From NCBI RefSeq assembly GCF_019973375.1, contig NZ_BPTV01000001.1, positions 1,674,001 through 1,738,000 on the forward strand: 64,000 nt of DNA, given 5' to 3'. Under the pieces are notes generated by a model. That model saw nothing but the letters and a program-made list of their open reading frames with translations. It did no database searches and was not told where the DNA came from. The position numbers and the translations under genes are program-made. Numbering within the stretch: the stretch's first letter is position 1; each line of letters starts with the position of its first letter. Shown here piece by piece: positions 9,808 to 17,870 of this stretch. Source of the DNA: Prevotella lacticifex. GTDB lineage: Bacteria; Bacteroidota; Bacteroidia; Bacteroidales; Bacteroidaceae.

Positions 9808-9861
9808 GTCGAAGGAGGTAGATTGACAATGGTGAAATATATTTAGTGCATAAAAACAAAA

Positions 9862-10629
9862 ATGAATCTTTCAACCACATACAACAGAATGAAGAATCCC
9901 ATCCGTCTTGCCCTTACCACGCTGCTGATTGTCGTTCCGCTGACGTCGACGGCACAGATCGGCAAGTACCGCAACACCTTCTCCATAGGAGCCAACGCCG
10001 GAGCAGCACTGTCGAGTGTGGGCTTCGACCCGAGTGTGTCGCAGGGACAGCACGTGGGTCTCACTGGAGGACTGTCGTGGCGATACACCAGCGAAAAGTA
10101 TTTCTCCACTATCTGTTCCATTGCCGGTGAGGTGAACTTCGCTGCCATAGGATGGAAAGAGGACATCCGCGATGCCAACGACAACCCCGTAGTCAACACC
10201 AACGGTTCCGTGGAGAAATACTCGCGCACACTGAACTACATTCAGATTCCCGTCTTCGCACATCTGGCATGGGGACGCGAGAACAACGGGTTCAACTTCT
10301 TCATCCAGGCCGGACCGCAGATAGGCATTCTCCTCAGCGAGAGTACCGACCGCAACTACGACTCACCGAATCTCGATGCACAGTCGGGACGGTCGAATAC
10401 CACCGTAGAGCAGGAATCGATGAAAGTAGAGAATAAATTCGACTACGGCATTGCCGCCGGAGCAGGTCTCGAATATGCCAACAGCCACATCGGACGGTGG
10501 ATGCTCGAGGCACGCTACTACTACGGTCTGGGAAATATCTACGGCTCGTCGAAACGTGATTATTTCTCGAAGAGCAACATCGGAAACATCGTAATAAAAG
10601 CCACATGGCTTGTCGACTTAAGCAAATAA
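9862..10629 (+). CDS. Outer-membrane beta-barrel protein (porin-family type)
   Basis: About 255 residues. A second in-frame ATG at 9889 gives a more classical signal peptide (MKNPIRLALTTLLIVVPLTSTAQ), so the true protein may be nine residues shorter. After cleavage the sequence alternates short amphipathic strands with Gly/aromatic turns (FSIGANAGAALSSVGF, VGLTGGLSWRYTSEKY, LNYIQIPVFAHLAWG, FNFFIQAGPQIGIL, DYGIAAGAGLEYANSHIGRW, LEARYYYGLGNIY) and ends in a strand (IGNIVIKATWLVDLSK). This is the small 8-stranded OMP_b-brl_2 pattern. Specific function is unknown. It is probably co-transcribed with the LysM gene. Confidence 0.75.
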   Translation: MNLSTTYNRMKNPIRLALTTLLIVVPLTSTAQIGKYRNTFSIGANAGAALSSVGFDPSVSQGQHVGLTGGLSWRYTSEKYFSTICSIAGEVNFAAIGWKEDIRDANDNPVVNTNGSVEKYSRTLNYIQIPVFAHLAWGRENNGFNFFIQAGPQIGILLSESTDRNYDSPNLDAQSGRSNTTVEQESMKVENKFDYGIAAGAGLEYANSHIGRWMLEARYYYGLGNIYGSSKRDYFSKSNIGNIVIKATWLVDLSK

Positions 10630-10655
10630 CCACAAACTAAAAAACAATATCGAAA

Positions 10656-12218
10656 ATGTTCAAAAATCATCCTAAGGGTCTTCTACAGGCCGCCCTGAGC
10701 AACATGGGTGAGCGATTCGGCTATTATATCATGATTGCCGTGCTAACGCTCTTCCTTTGCAGTAAGTTCGGAGTTAGCGACGAGACGTCGAGCCTTATCT
10801 CGGGATTCTTCCTCGCTGCCATCTACATCATGAGTCTTGTCGGAGGTATCATCGCCGACCGCACGCAGAACTATCAGCGTACTATCGAGAGCGGACTCAT
10901 CATCATGTCGTTAGGATATGTCTGTCTGTCAGTCCCCGTCATGGCCACACCGCAGAACAACTCGTATCTGCTGGCCTTCACCATCTTCGCCCTCGTCCTC
11001 ATCTCATGCGGCAACGGACTCTTCAAGGGCAATCTGCAGGCCATTGTCGGACAGATGTACGACGACTTCGAGGCTGAGGCTGCCAAGGAGGGTCCCGAAA
11101 AGCTGAAATGGGCACAGGGACAGCGCGATGCCGGATTCCAGATCTTCTACGTCTTCATCAATGTCGGCGCGCTGCTCGCTCCGTTCATCGCTCCGGTGCT
11201 GCGCTCCTTCTGGCTCAAGAGCCACGGATGGCTCTACAATGCCGACCTGCCGCGGCTCTGCCATGAGTATATCAACGCCAACGGAAATATCGGTCAGAAG
11301 GACCTCAGCAGTCTTACGGAGCTTACACATCAGGTGGGGGGCAATGTGGCTGACCTGGCAAACTTCTGTCCGCAGTATCTCGATGTCTTCAACACCGGAA
11401 TCCATCTGAGCTTCATTGCCAGCGTCGTGATGATGCTCATTTCGCTCGCCATATTCATGAAGTCGAAACACATGTTCCCAATGCCAGGACGCCACGAGGC
11501 GGTGGCTAATGTCGACTACACCCCGGAGGAGCGTGTGGCCATGGCCAAGGAGATACGCCAGCGCATGTACGCCCTCTTCGCCGTATTGGGCATCTCGGTG
11601 TTCTTCTGGTTCTCGTTCCACCAGAACGGACAGAGCCTGAGCTTCTTCGCGCGCGACTTCGTCAAGACCGATGCCATTCCGCCGGAGATATGGCAGGCCG
11701 TGAACCCGTTCTTCGTCATCGCCCTCACACCGCTGATAATGCTCCTTTTCAACCACTTCACCAAGAAGGGCCACCCTATCACCACTCCGCGGAAGATTGC
11801 TCTCGGTATGGGAATCGCCGGACTGGCCTATCTCCTGCTGATGGTTGTCTCAATAGCCAACAACTATCCGTCAGCCGAGACATTCACGTCGTATGCTCCA
11901 TCGGTGAGGGAAGGACTAAAAGAGGGTCCGTGGGTGCTCATCCTCACTTATTTCTTCCTTACCGTTGCCGAGCTGTTCATCTCGCCATTGGGGTTGAGCT
12001 TTGTATCGAAGGTAGCACCTAAGCATCTGCAGGGGCTCTGCCAGGGACTGTGGCTCGGAGCCACCGCCGTTGGCAACGCTTTCCTGTGGCTTGGTCCGCT
12101 TATGTACAATAAGCTGCCGTTATGGGAGTGCTGGCTCGTCTTCGCCATTGTCTGTGGCATCAGCATGCTGGTGATGGCCGCAATGACCAAATGGCTTGAG
12201 CGCGTCACCAATTCATAA
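10656..12218 (+). CDS. Proton-dependent oligopeptide transporter, POT/PTR2 family
   Basis: The 520-residue inner-membrane MFS transporter is likely to import di- and tripeptides with protons. The N-terminal POT signature is present: NMGERFGYYIMIAVLTLFLCSKFG (the ExxERFxYY motif is represented by GERFGYY), then SSLISGFFLAAIYIMSLVGGIIADR. Further hydrophobic segments include FQIFYVFINVGALLAPFIAPVL, FVIALTPLIMLLFNHF and WVLILTYFFLTVAELFISPLGLSFVSKVAP. A long polar central loop (about residues 140-220) with a helical insertion is typical of bacterial POTs. It closes a + strand run before a strong terminator. Confidence 0.88.
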   Translation: MFKNHPKGLLQAALSNMGERFGYYIMIAVLTLFLCSKFGVSDETSSLISGFFLAAIYIMSLVGGIIADRTQNYQRTIESGLIIMSLGYVCLSVPVMATPQNNSYLLAFTIFALVLISCGNGLFKGNLQAIVGQMYDDFEAEAAKEGPEKLKWAQGQRDAGFQIFYVFINVGALLAPFIAPVLRSFWLKSHGWLYNADLPRLCHEYINANGNIGQKDLSSLTELTHQVGGNVADLANFCPQYLDVFNTGIHLSFIASVVMMLISLAIFMKSKHMFPMPGRHEAVANVDYTPEERVAMAKEIRQRMYALFAVLGISVFFWFSFHQNGQSLSFFARDFVKTDAIPPEIWQAVNPFFVIALTPLIMLLFNHFTKKGHPITTPRKIALGMGIAGLAYLLLMVVSIANNYPSAETFTSYAPSVREGLKEGPWVLILTYFFLTVAELFISPLGLSFVSKVAPKHLQGLCQGLWLGATAVGNAFLWLGPLMYNKLPLWECWLVFAIVCGISMLVMAAMTKWLERVTNS

Positions 12219-12242
12219 CAGCATTGATCTTTTAGCTCAAAA

Positions 12243-12281
12243 CCGCCATTCATGCTCACGTATGGGTGGCGGCTTTTTTTT
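12243..12281 (+). terminator. Rho-independent terminator of the POT transporter gene
   Basis: CCGCCATTCAT pairs with TATGGGTGGCGG (stem 12243-12272, with G-T wobbles) and is followed by eight T residues (12274-12281). Confidence 0.85.
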
Positions 12282-12317
12282 ACCGTCGCCTCACTTGGCG
12301 ATATTATATTTCATGGA

Positions 12318-12433
12318 TCTATAGCGTTTATAGTTTCTATAGCACCTATAGCGTCTATAGTGTCTATAACTCCTATAGTTTCTATAGTGCCTATAGCGTC
12401 CATAGCGTCTATTGCGTCTATAGCACCCTATAG
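12318..12433. repeat. 9-bp tandem array built on (T/C)CTATAGNN
   Basis: Twelve consecutive 9-bp units from 12318 to 12425, plus a partial thirteenth. Examples are TCTATAGCG, TTTATAGTT, CCTATAGCG and TCTATAGTG. ATA at the core is nearly invariant while the last two bases vary. The period being a multiple of three keeps an open frame (Ser/Pro-Ile-Ala/Val), but changes fall at amino-acid-altering positions, so coding is not supported. It starts the 12282-14236 gene desert. The stretch 12434-12819 holds a TTAAAATCTGTTAAC motif near 12602 but no gene. Confidence 0.8.
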
Positions 12434-12819
12434 AAAACTATCCTTGCGCATAGTTTAGCAGGGGGGAAACGGCTGGAATATATGATTGTCGTAGCGATGG
12501 GGGACCGCGCGGAGGGGAGAGGAGTTTTTAGCAGGGGATTCTTCTGTCAGCAAAGGTAGCAAACAAAAACGCCGGTTCTAAATTTCCGCCCTTTATTGTC
12601 GTTAAAATCTGTTAACAGTGGCCGATAAACATCATTTTTCTATCTTTATGGTTTGCGAGGGGCGAAAAAAATATTCGCCTGCCGCGTGTTTATTGTTTGC
12701 GCAGGACGGATGTGCCCATTGCTTATTAATCCCTGCTCATTATTCACTGCTTCACTTTTGAATATAATAAATATTTTCTTCTTTATTTACATTCTGCATT
12801 TTCCCGACATCAGAAAGCA

Positions 12820-12915
12820 CCTTATGCGACACTGCGACGTTGCGACGCTGGGCATTGAAGAGATTGTCAGTCGGGTTTGCGTCGCAACGTCGCAGTGTCG
12901 CAACGTCGCATAAGG
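12820..12915. repeat. Facing octamer repeats forming a ~29-bp-stem palindrome
   Basis: The left arm 12820-12848 contains three octamers of the form TGCGACNN (12825, 12833, 12841). The right arm 12879-12915 contains four of the form NNGTCGCA (12879, 12887, 12895, 12903). CCTTA and TAAGG form the outer ends. The arms are exactly complementary except for one extra octamer in the right arm, with a 30-nt loop. Confidence 0.85.
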
Positions 12916-12959
12916 CCGTTTCGATATAGGAGCAAAGAGGGCCAAAATGAGACTATAGA

Positions 12960-13050
12960 GTAAAAATATATTATATTATTATATATTATAATATAGTATA
13001 TATAATTAATAATCAATATTTTATATCATTATTTATTATTTCTTCTTATT
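12960..13050. other. ~90-bp almost pure A/T tract
   Basis: The stretch is composed almost only of A and T (ATATATTATATTATTATATA and similar) and lies ~45 bp after the octamer palindrome. It would be an easily melted region. No start codon with a supported frame, and no DnaA box TTATCCACA, was seen in this gap. Confidence 0.7.
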
Positions 13051-13257
13051 TAACAATTCTGATTTTTGTATACATGCGATAGCTATAAATGTTGCATTGT
13101 TGCGTTGTTGCGTTTGGGGGAGATGTTCGGAGACATCCGGGCTATAGAGAAAGACGGGGAGATAGAATCAGGGGTGAACAAATCGTTCACCCCATTGCCG
13201 TGATAGGAGGCCCTAAAACGGGGGCGGCCTTGTAAAATTTACCGCTCCCTTTGCCAG

Positions 13258-13439
13258 CATAGGCAGGCATAGGAAACCATAGGAAACTATAGGCAACCAT
13301 AGAACTGAATAGGTAAGCCATAGGACTCGATAGGCTGCCATAGGACTCGATAGGGAACCATAGGAAACTATAGGGCAACCATAAAACTCGATTGGCTACT
13401 ATAGGACTCGATAGGAAACCATGGGAAATTATAGGCAGC
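13258..13439. repeat. 10-bp phased degenerate array, consensus (C/T/G)ATAGGNNNC
   Basis: About eighteen consecutive units of 10 bp (two of 11). Examples are CATAGGAAAC, TATAGGCAAC, CATAGGACTC and GATAGGCTGC. The motif ATAGG recurs every helical turn over ~180 bp. Not supported as coding because the period is not a multiple of three and the frames are unconserved. Confidence 0.8.
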
Positions 13440-13546
13440 AATACGATAACCGCTTGACCGGCAGCTGCTATAAGGACAATAAGGAGGAAAATGATGATTT
13501 CGGGGCAGCTGTTAACGGATTTTAACGGTAATAAACGGTTGAAATT

Positions 13547-13576
13547 TTGAGGAGCAAAAAAGATGTAATAACTTTG
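13547..13576 (+). promoter_or_regulatory. Consensus Bacteroidota promoter directed into the 42-bp array
   Basis: TTG (13547-13549), exactly 19 bp, then TAACTTTG (13569-13576). The predicted transcript starts near 13583, a few bases before the 42-bp repeat array. No protein-coding gene follows. A TTAACGGATTTTAAC motif lies just upstream at 13512-13526. Confidence 0.6.
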
Positions 13577-13590
13577 TGGGAACATCGAAA

Positions 13591-13862
13591 GCAGCCGACA
13601 AACGAACATGTGGGAATGGAATATTTCGAATGAAAGCCAACAAATGAAAACGGGGAATGGAATATTTCGGAATGGAGGCAGACAAACGAACATGGGGAAT
13701 GGAATATTTCGGAATGGAGGCAGACAAACGAACATGGGGAAAGGAATATTTCGGAATGGAGGCAGACAAACGAACATGGGGGGAATAGAATATTTCGGAA
13801 TGGAGGCCGATAAACGAACATGGGGAATGGAATATTTCGAATTGAGGCAACAAAGAAAATGG
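13591..13862. repeat. 42-bp tandem array, six units
   Basis: The marker AATATTTCG occurs at 13620, 13661, 13703, 13745, 13789 and 13831, giving spacings of 41, 42, 42, 44 and 42 bp. The unit reads GGCAGACAAACGAACATGGG followed by GAATGGAATATTTCGGAATG. The 41 and 44 spacings break any reading frame, arguing against coding. There are no unique spacers, so it is not a CRISPR array. From 13863 to 14068 nothing recognisable was found. Confidence 0.85.
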
Positions 13863-14068
13863 GGGAAAATCATCTCGGACAGCGGACAGAGACGAAGCTG
13901 AGAAGTTTCATCGTGAACGGAGGCTGACAGATAATAGGGCGGGATTTATCCCCGTCCATGCAGAAAAGGGGGTAGTTTAAACCCTATTCACCAGTCTAAT
14001 CGCTATCCAAGGCCTACAATTATCATGCAGCTGACAGTGTATGGACAAACCTGCCACTCCGATGCGTG

Positions 14069-14237
14069 GCAGAATGAGGCAAGCGTTTAGATATCAATGT
14101 GTTATAATGCAGACAATTCTGCTTTGAATAGTCCTGTAATCGTGGCACTATGAGTTGCAGAATGAGGCTGGCGTTTAGATATCAGTGGATTATAATGCAG
14201 AAAGTACTGCTTTGCCTGAGCCTGCAATGGTGGCACT
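14069..14237. repeat. ~81-bp direct duplication, period 88 bp, reaching the GH25 stop codon
   Basis: Copy 1 (14069-14148) and copy 2 (14157-14237) share GCAGAATGAGGC, GCGTTTAGATATCA, TTATAATGCAGA, CTGCTTTG and TGGCACT in the same order. Copy 2 ends at the first base of the GH25 stop codon on the opposite strand. Confidence 0.75.
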
Positions 14238-15100
14238 CAGTCGCCATCGAACTCAACGGAGTCGTCATCGATGGTTACGGTGTCTATTTCCTCACTGTCG
14301 TCGTTGCTGTTCTCCGATGGTATGAGGAGCTGTTCAAGGTCGTAGAAACTGCCATTGTAGATGTCGAGGTCGACATATCCTTTTATTCCCGGCAGAGTGG
14401 CCGCATCGGTGTGTTGCCAGAACTTCCATTGCCCGCGATACTCCATCTTGTCGACGTAGTAGTGGGCAATCCAATAGGGGTAGCCGTCAAATCGCTCGTC
14501 GGACAGATAGGTATCCTTGAATTTCGAATAGGTATAGATTATCGGCTTCACGTGGTATTTGTTCTCGACGATGTGGAGCCATGTGAGCACATCGAGCTGG
14601 AAGTCCTCGATGCTCTTGTCCTGCGGTTTCCTCTCAATGTCGAGCACCGGTGGCAGGTCGCCTGGCTGCAGATTGGCATGGGAGATGAAGAAATAAGCCT
14701 GCTTGCGGGCCGACGAAGTGAGACTGAAATAGTGGTAAGCACCACGAATGAATCCGTTTTCCTTTGCGAGGTTGAAGTTCTGCTCGAAGTTCTCGTCGAG
14801 ATGCTTGTCACCCTCCGTAGCCTTTATGATTACGAATCTCACCGGTGAACCGTTAATCATGGCGTTGCGCAGCCTGTCCCAGTCGATGGTGCCCTGATGG
14901 TGGCTGATGTCTATGCCCCGTATCTCGTAGCCGTCAGGATAGTGCGGATCGCCGTATATGGCTCTCCAGCGGAATCCTGTCGGTCCTACGAAGAAATAAT
15001 AGAATGCCCAAACGTAGATGACCACTATCGCCACGCCGGAAAGGCAGATGGCCCATTTGGGCCACTTGCCAAAGAACGGAGGTATTTGGGGTTTGGACAT
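14237..15100 (-). CDS. Membrane-anchored GH25 lysozyme (1,4-beta-N-acetylmuramidase)
   Basis: The 287-residue protein would cleave the MurNAc-GlcNAc bond of peptidoglycan. A single N-terminal transmembrane segment (about residues 16-37, ICLSGVAIVVIYVWAFYYFFV) anchors it, with the catalytic domain outside the membrane. GH25 motifs in order are RGIDISHHQGTIDW, FVIIKATEG, GAYHYFSLTS, LPPVLDIERKP (catalytic Asp/Glu), PIIYTY, YWIAHYY, and WKFWQHTDAATLPGI followed by DLDIYNG. The tail is very acidic (NSNDDSEEIDTVTIDDDSVEFDGD). The pfp gene ends its start region 53 nt upstream on the same strand. A resident cell-wall enzyme is more likely than a phage lysin because no phage genes are nearby. Confidence 0.9.
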   Translation of the reverse strand: MSKPQIPPFFGKWPKWAICLSGVAIVVIYVWAFYYFFVGPTGFRWRAIYGDPHYPDGYEIRGIDISHHQGTIDWDRLRNAMINGSPVRFVIIKATEGDKHLDENFEQNFNLAKENGFIRGAYHYFSLTSSARKQAYFFISHANLQPGDLPPVLDIERKPQDKSIEDFQLDVLTWLHIVENKYHVKPIIYTYSKFKDTYLSDERFDGYPYWIAHYYVDKMEYRGQWKFWQHTDAATLPGIKGYVDLDIYNGSFYDLEQLLIPSENSNDDSEEIDTVTIDDDSVEFDGD

Positions 15101-15153
15101 TTTCTTTTGTCGTTAAAAGAAGTTTTTTTGCACTGTCGTAGTGACGTGTGCCA

Positions 15154-16794
15154 TTATTGGTGTTCGAGTTGGAGGGTGATTGTCGTTGTGTCGCACACCT
15201 CCGCTGGTCCGAAGTACTGTATTGGTCCGGGATAGACAAAGCATGTCATGGCAGCCCACTCGTCGCGGTGGCGCTTATACTCCTGGAACGGACGTCCGTT
15301 GAGGTCGACGAGAGCCTTCTTGATGACCGGCTTGAGTTGTCCGTTACGGCGTTCGAGGTTCAGCATGCTTGTTATTGGTACACCTCCAGCTCTCCATTCG
15401 TCAGTCGGTGCCGTAGTGTTTTTCACCACAGCCATGTATCCTGTCTTTCCGTTGGCAATGAGCTGTGCTGCGCTTGTTCCGAGGGCATAGCAGTAGTCGG
15501 CATCGAAGTTCGAGGGAATAGCGCAACGTCCCTCGTAGCCGAAGAAGTGGTGCTGGGTGTGGAAGTGTCCCTTGAACTTTCCTTCCTCCTTCCACAGGCG
15601 CAGTTTGGCAGCCACCATTCTCGAGAGTAGCTTGTCGGTCTCGATGCTCGACACCTGTACGTTTCCGTGTGGGTCGCGCTCGAGGCTCAGCTGCCGTGCC
15701 ACGTCGTATGGCAGGGTCTCGAAGGTGTTGGCGTTGTCCTTGCTGAGGTGCTCGAGGATGTATCTTCGCTGTTCGGCTTTATCGAGATGCTTGTATTCAT
15801 CTCCATGCTCTGCGAGGAGGTCGTTAAGCTCACTGATGAGTCGTCCGATGGCCGGTATGAACTCGATGAGTCCTTCCGGTATCAGCACCACACCGTAGTT
15901 CATTCCGTGGGCGGCTCTGTTGGCTACGATACCGGCAATGTAGTCGACGATGTCGTTGAGCGAGTCGTCGTTGGCCTGCACCTCCTCTGAGACGATACAT
16001 ACGTTAGGATGGCACTGCAGGGCACACTCGAGTGCGATGTGCGATGCCGACCGTCCCATGAGCTTCACGAAGTGCCAGTATTTCTGCGCCGATGCACAGT
16101 CGCGCTCGATGTTTCCTATGAGCTCGCTGTAGGTCTTTGTTGCAGTGTCGAATCCGAAACTCGTTTCTATCTGGTCGTTCTTCAGGTCGCCGTCGATAGT
16201 TTTCGGAACGCCTATGACCTGTATGCCGTCGCCATGGTCCTTGTAGTATTCAGCCAGGACAGCGGCGTTGGTGTTCGAGTCGTCGCCGCCGATGATGACG
16301 AGAGCCTTGATGTCGAGCTTGTTGAGAATCTGCAGTCCTTTCTCAAACTGTTCCTCAGTCTCGAGTTTTGTTCTTCCCGACCCGATGATGTCGAATCCTC
16401 CGGTGTTGCGGTAGTCCTCAATGATCTCGGAAGTTATCTCCATGTACTCGTGCGATACGAGTCCGCCGGGTCCGAGGAGGAATCCGAAGAGTCTGTTTTC
16501 GGGGTTCAGCCGCTTAATCTCGTCGAAGAGTCCTGAGATGACATTATGTCCGCCGGGGGCCTGTCCGCCACTGAGAATGACACCGACGTTGATGGCATGA
16601 TGCGTTGTCTCCTCGCCGGGCTCGAATCTTACGATAGGCATACCGTAGGTGTTTGGGAACAGACTCTTGATAATCTGCTGGTCACGAACACTGTTAGTGG
16701 GCTCCCCCTCAACGGCCTTGACGTTTCCCTTGAGAGCTTGAGGAAGCTTAGGCTTGTATTCGGAACGGATTTTTTCTAAGATACTTTTTTCCAT
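15154..16794 (-). CDS. pfp: Pyrophosphate-dependent 6-phosphofructokinase
   Basis: The 546-residue cytosolic enzyme interconverts fructose 6-phosphate and fructose 1,6-bisphosphate using PPi. Key sites are GGQAPGGHNVISG near residue 75, GGDDSNTNAAVLAEYY (the GGDD Asp marks PPi rather than ATP specificity), and PKTIDGDLKN followed by SFGFDTATKT (catalytic TIDGD). LMGRSASHIALECAL and YEGRCAIPSNFDADYCYALG complete the substrate site. The ~550-residue length is the long clade-II type found in Bacteroidota, spirochaetes and plants. In this window it pairs functionally with the PPi-consuming hppA. It is probably transcribed from the -7 element at 16882-16889, perhaps with the GH25 gene. Confidence 0.95.
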   Translation of the reverse strand: MEKSILEKIRSEYKPKLPQALKGNVKAVEGEPTNSVRDQQIIKSLFPNTYGMPIVRFEPGEETTHHAINVGVILSGGQAPGGHNVISGLFDEIKRLNPENRLFGFLLGPGGLVSHEYMEITSEIIEDYRNTGGFDIIGSGRTKLETEEQFEKGLQILNKLDIKALVIIGGDDSNTNAAVLAEYYKDHGDGIQVIGVPKTIDGDLKNDQIETSFGFDTATKTYSELIGNIERDCASAQKYWHFVKLMGRSASHIALECALQCHPNVCIVSEEVQANDDSLNDIVDYIAGIVANRAAHGMNYGVVLIPEGLIEFIPAIGRLISELNDLLAEHGDEYKHLDKAEQRRYILEHLSKDNANTFETLPYDVARQLSLERDPHGNVQVSSIETDKLLSRMVAAKLRLWKEEGKFKGHFHTQHHFFGYEGRCAIPSNFDADYCYALGTSAAQLIANGKTGYMAVVKNTTAPTDEWRAGGVPITSMLNLERRNGQLKPVIKKALVDLNGRPFQEYKRHRDEWAAMTCFVYPGPIQYFGPAEVCDTTTITLQLEHQ

Positions 16795-16881
16795 GCGTAT
16801 TATAGTTAGATTGATGATAGTTTCTTCTTTTGCAATGAATATTTAAGTTTTATTGATAATCATTCTTTCTTCATTTATCTG

Positions 16882-16889
16882 CAAAAGTA
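16882..16889 (-). promoter_or_regulatory. -7 promoter element for pfp
   Basis: Reads TACTTTTG on the minus strand, 88 nt before the pfp start. No TTG at the canonical distance was found. Confidence 0.5.
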
Positions 16890-16984
16890 CTTTTTTTCTT
16901 CGACAAAACCGAAGCTTAGAGAATTAATTTCACGTTTTAGGATAATTTTTCGAAATATTGACAAGAGTTTCAGAAGATTTTTCC

Positions 16985-16992
16985 TATCTTTG
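16985..16992 (+). promoter_or_regulatory. -7 promoter element for the 90-residue protein and acyltransferase genes
   Basis: TATCTTTG lies 39 nt before the ATG at 17032. It rules out a longer upstream start near 16990, because the element overlaps that position. Confidence 0.65.
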
Positions 16993-17031
16993 AATCCAAA
17001 TAAGCGAAAAGTTAAATTCAACATCAATATT

Positions 17032-17304
17032 ATGTCAAACAAACGAGAATTAAAGAAGGCCATACGGAATATCTGCGCTGACCTGTTCGCTGAGTGTGCA
17101 AGTGCCACGTACTATAGTGCTAAGGAACAGAAAGAGAATGGCGAAGTGCTGCTCACCTCTATCGTCGAGATGAACGAGAACTTCATCTGCCGCGTTTCCC
17201 ACCCCGAACCCGGCATGCCCGCAAAGGCATACTACAAGGACCTCATCGCCGAGTTCAACAAGCAAGCATCGGCCATCATCGACCAGATATCAACCATCGC
17301 ATAA
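17032..17304 (+). CDS. Small conserved hypothetical protein (90 residues)
   Basis: I do not recognise a named family. The protein is mixed and soluble, with an N-terminal helix (MSNKRELKKAIRNICADLFAEC), a central strand pair (GEVLLTSIVEMNENFICRVS), a HPEPGMPAKAYYKDL turn and a C-terminal helix (IAEFNKQASAIIDQISTIA). The ATG at 17032 is chosen because the promoter element at 16985-16992 lies inside any longer version. Its stop is 11 nt before the acyltransferase gene, so the two are likely co-transcribed. Confidence 0.7.
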   Translation: MSNKRELKKAIRNICADLFAECASATYYSAKEQKENGEVLLTSIVEMNENFICRVSHPEPGMPAKAYYKDLIAEFNKQASAIIDQISTIA

Positions 17305-17315
17305 ATTCTACATCT

Positions 17316-17870
17316 ATGTTGCAGAAATTTTGTGGATGGCTCTTATATAAATGTATGGGGTGGACAAAGGATGTCACCGTGGTCCGCCCCGACAAGTTCA
17401 TTATCTGTCTTGCTCCTCACACGAGCAACTGGGACTTCCTCATCGGCCAGCTCTACGCATGCTCCGAAGGCATGAAGATCAACTTCCTCATGAAGAAGGA
17501 GTGGTTCTTTTGGCCCTTGGGCGGTATCTTCCGTCGGATGGGCGGCATCCCGGTGTGGAGGAGCAAGCACACGAGTCTCACTGACCGCTTGGCCGACGAG
17601 GCCCGCAGCGCAAGGAGATTTGCCCTCTGCATAACACCGGAGGGCACCCGCTCGCTGAATCCCGACTGGAAATTAGGGTTCTACTATATCGCCAAGAAAG
17701 CCGGAATCCCGATATTGCTGTATGGTGTCGACTACGAGAAGAAGCTCATACGATGCACCATGGCGATGACTCCGGAGGGCGACGACGAGAAAAACATACG
17801 TGACGTAAAACTGTATTTTAAGGATTTCAAAGGCAAGCACCCCGAAAAATTCACTATTGGGAAACTATGA
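17316..17870 (+). CDS. 1-acyl-sn-glycerol-3-phosphate acyltransferase-like protein (PlsC family)
   Basis: The 184-residue membrane-associated acyltransferase has the family blocks in order. Block I is APHTSNWDF, an HxxxxD variant in which H and D are preserved. Block II is KKEWFFWPLGGIFRRMGGIPVWR. Block III is ITPEGTRS (EGTR), and block IV is GFYYIAKKAGIPILLYGVDY. Bacteroidota carry several short paralogues of this kind, so the substrate may be lysophosphatidate or another lysolipid. Its stop overlaps the next gene's start by 4 nt (ATGA at 17867-17870), indicating translational coupling with the amidase. Confidence 0.85.
   Translation: MLQKFCGWLLYKCMGWTKDVTVVRPDKFIICLAPHTSNWDFLIGQLYACSEGMKINFLMKKEWFFWPLGGIFRRMGGIPVWRSKHTSLTDRLADEARSARRFALCITPEGTRSLNPDWKLGFYYIAKKAGIPILLYGVDYEKKLIRCTMAMTPEGDDEKNIRDVKLYFKDFKGKHPEKFTIGKL

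Noticed and set aside
12252..12458. 68-residue frame with an Ile-Ala-Ser-type repeat over the 9-bp array
   Set aside because: The openness follows from the 9-bp period; changes are not synonymous, and it starts inside the transporter terminator.
12653..12913. 86-residue + strand frame ending in the octamer palindrome
   Set aside because: It runs through low-complexity sequence and ends inside an inverted repeat; no promoter or recognisable domain.
12820..13050. Chromosomal origin of replication
   Set aside because: Iteron-like octamers and an A/T tract are present, but there are no DnaA boxes (TTATCCACA), no dnaA/dnaN/rpmH neighbourhood and no replication gene; kept only as an observation.
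13591..13862. CRISPR array
   Set aside because: Units are contiguous with no unique spacers, repeats are imperfect and no cas genes are nearby.
13187..13873. Long minus-strand open frame with repeated FVCLPPFRNIPFP-like segments across the 42-bp array
   Set aside because: It spans two unrelated repeat arrays, unit spacings of 41 and 44 bp shift the repeat between frames, and all three minus frames stay partly open because of composition. No start context, domain or promoter on that strand.
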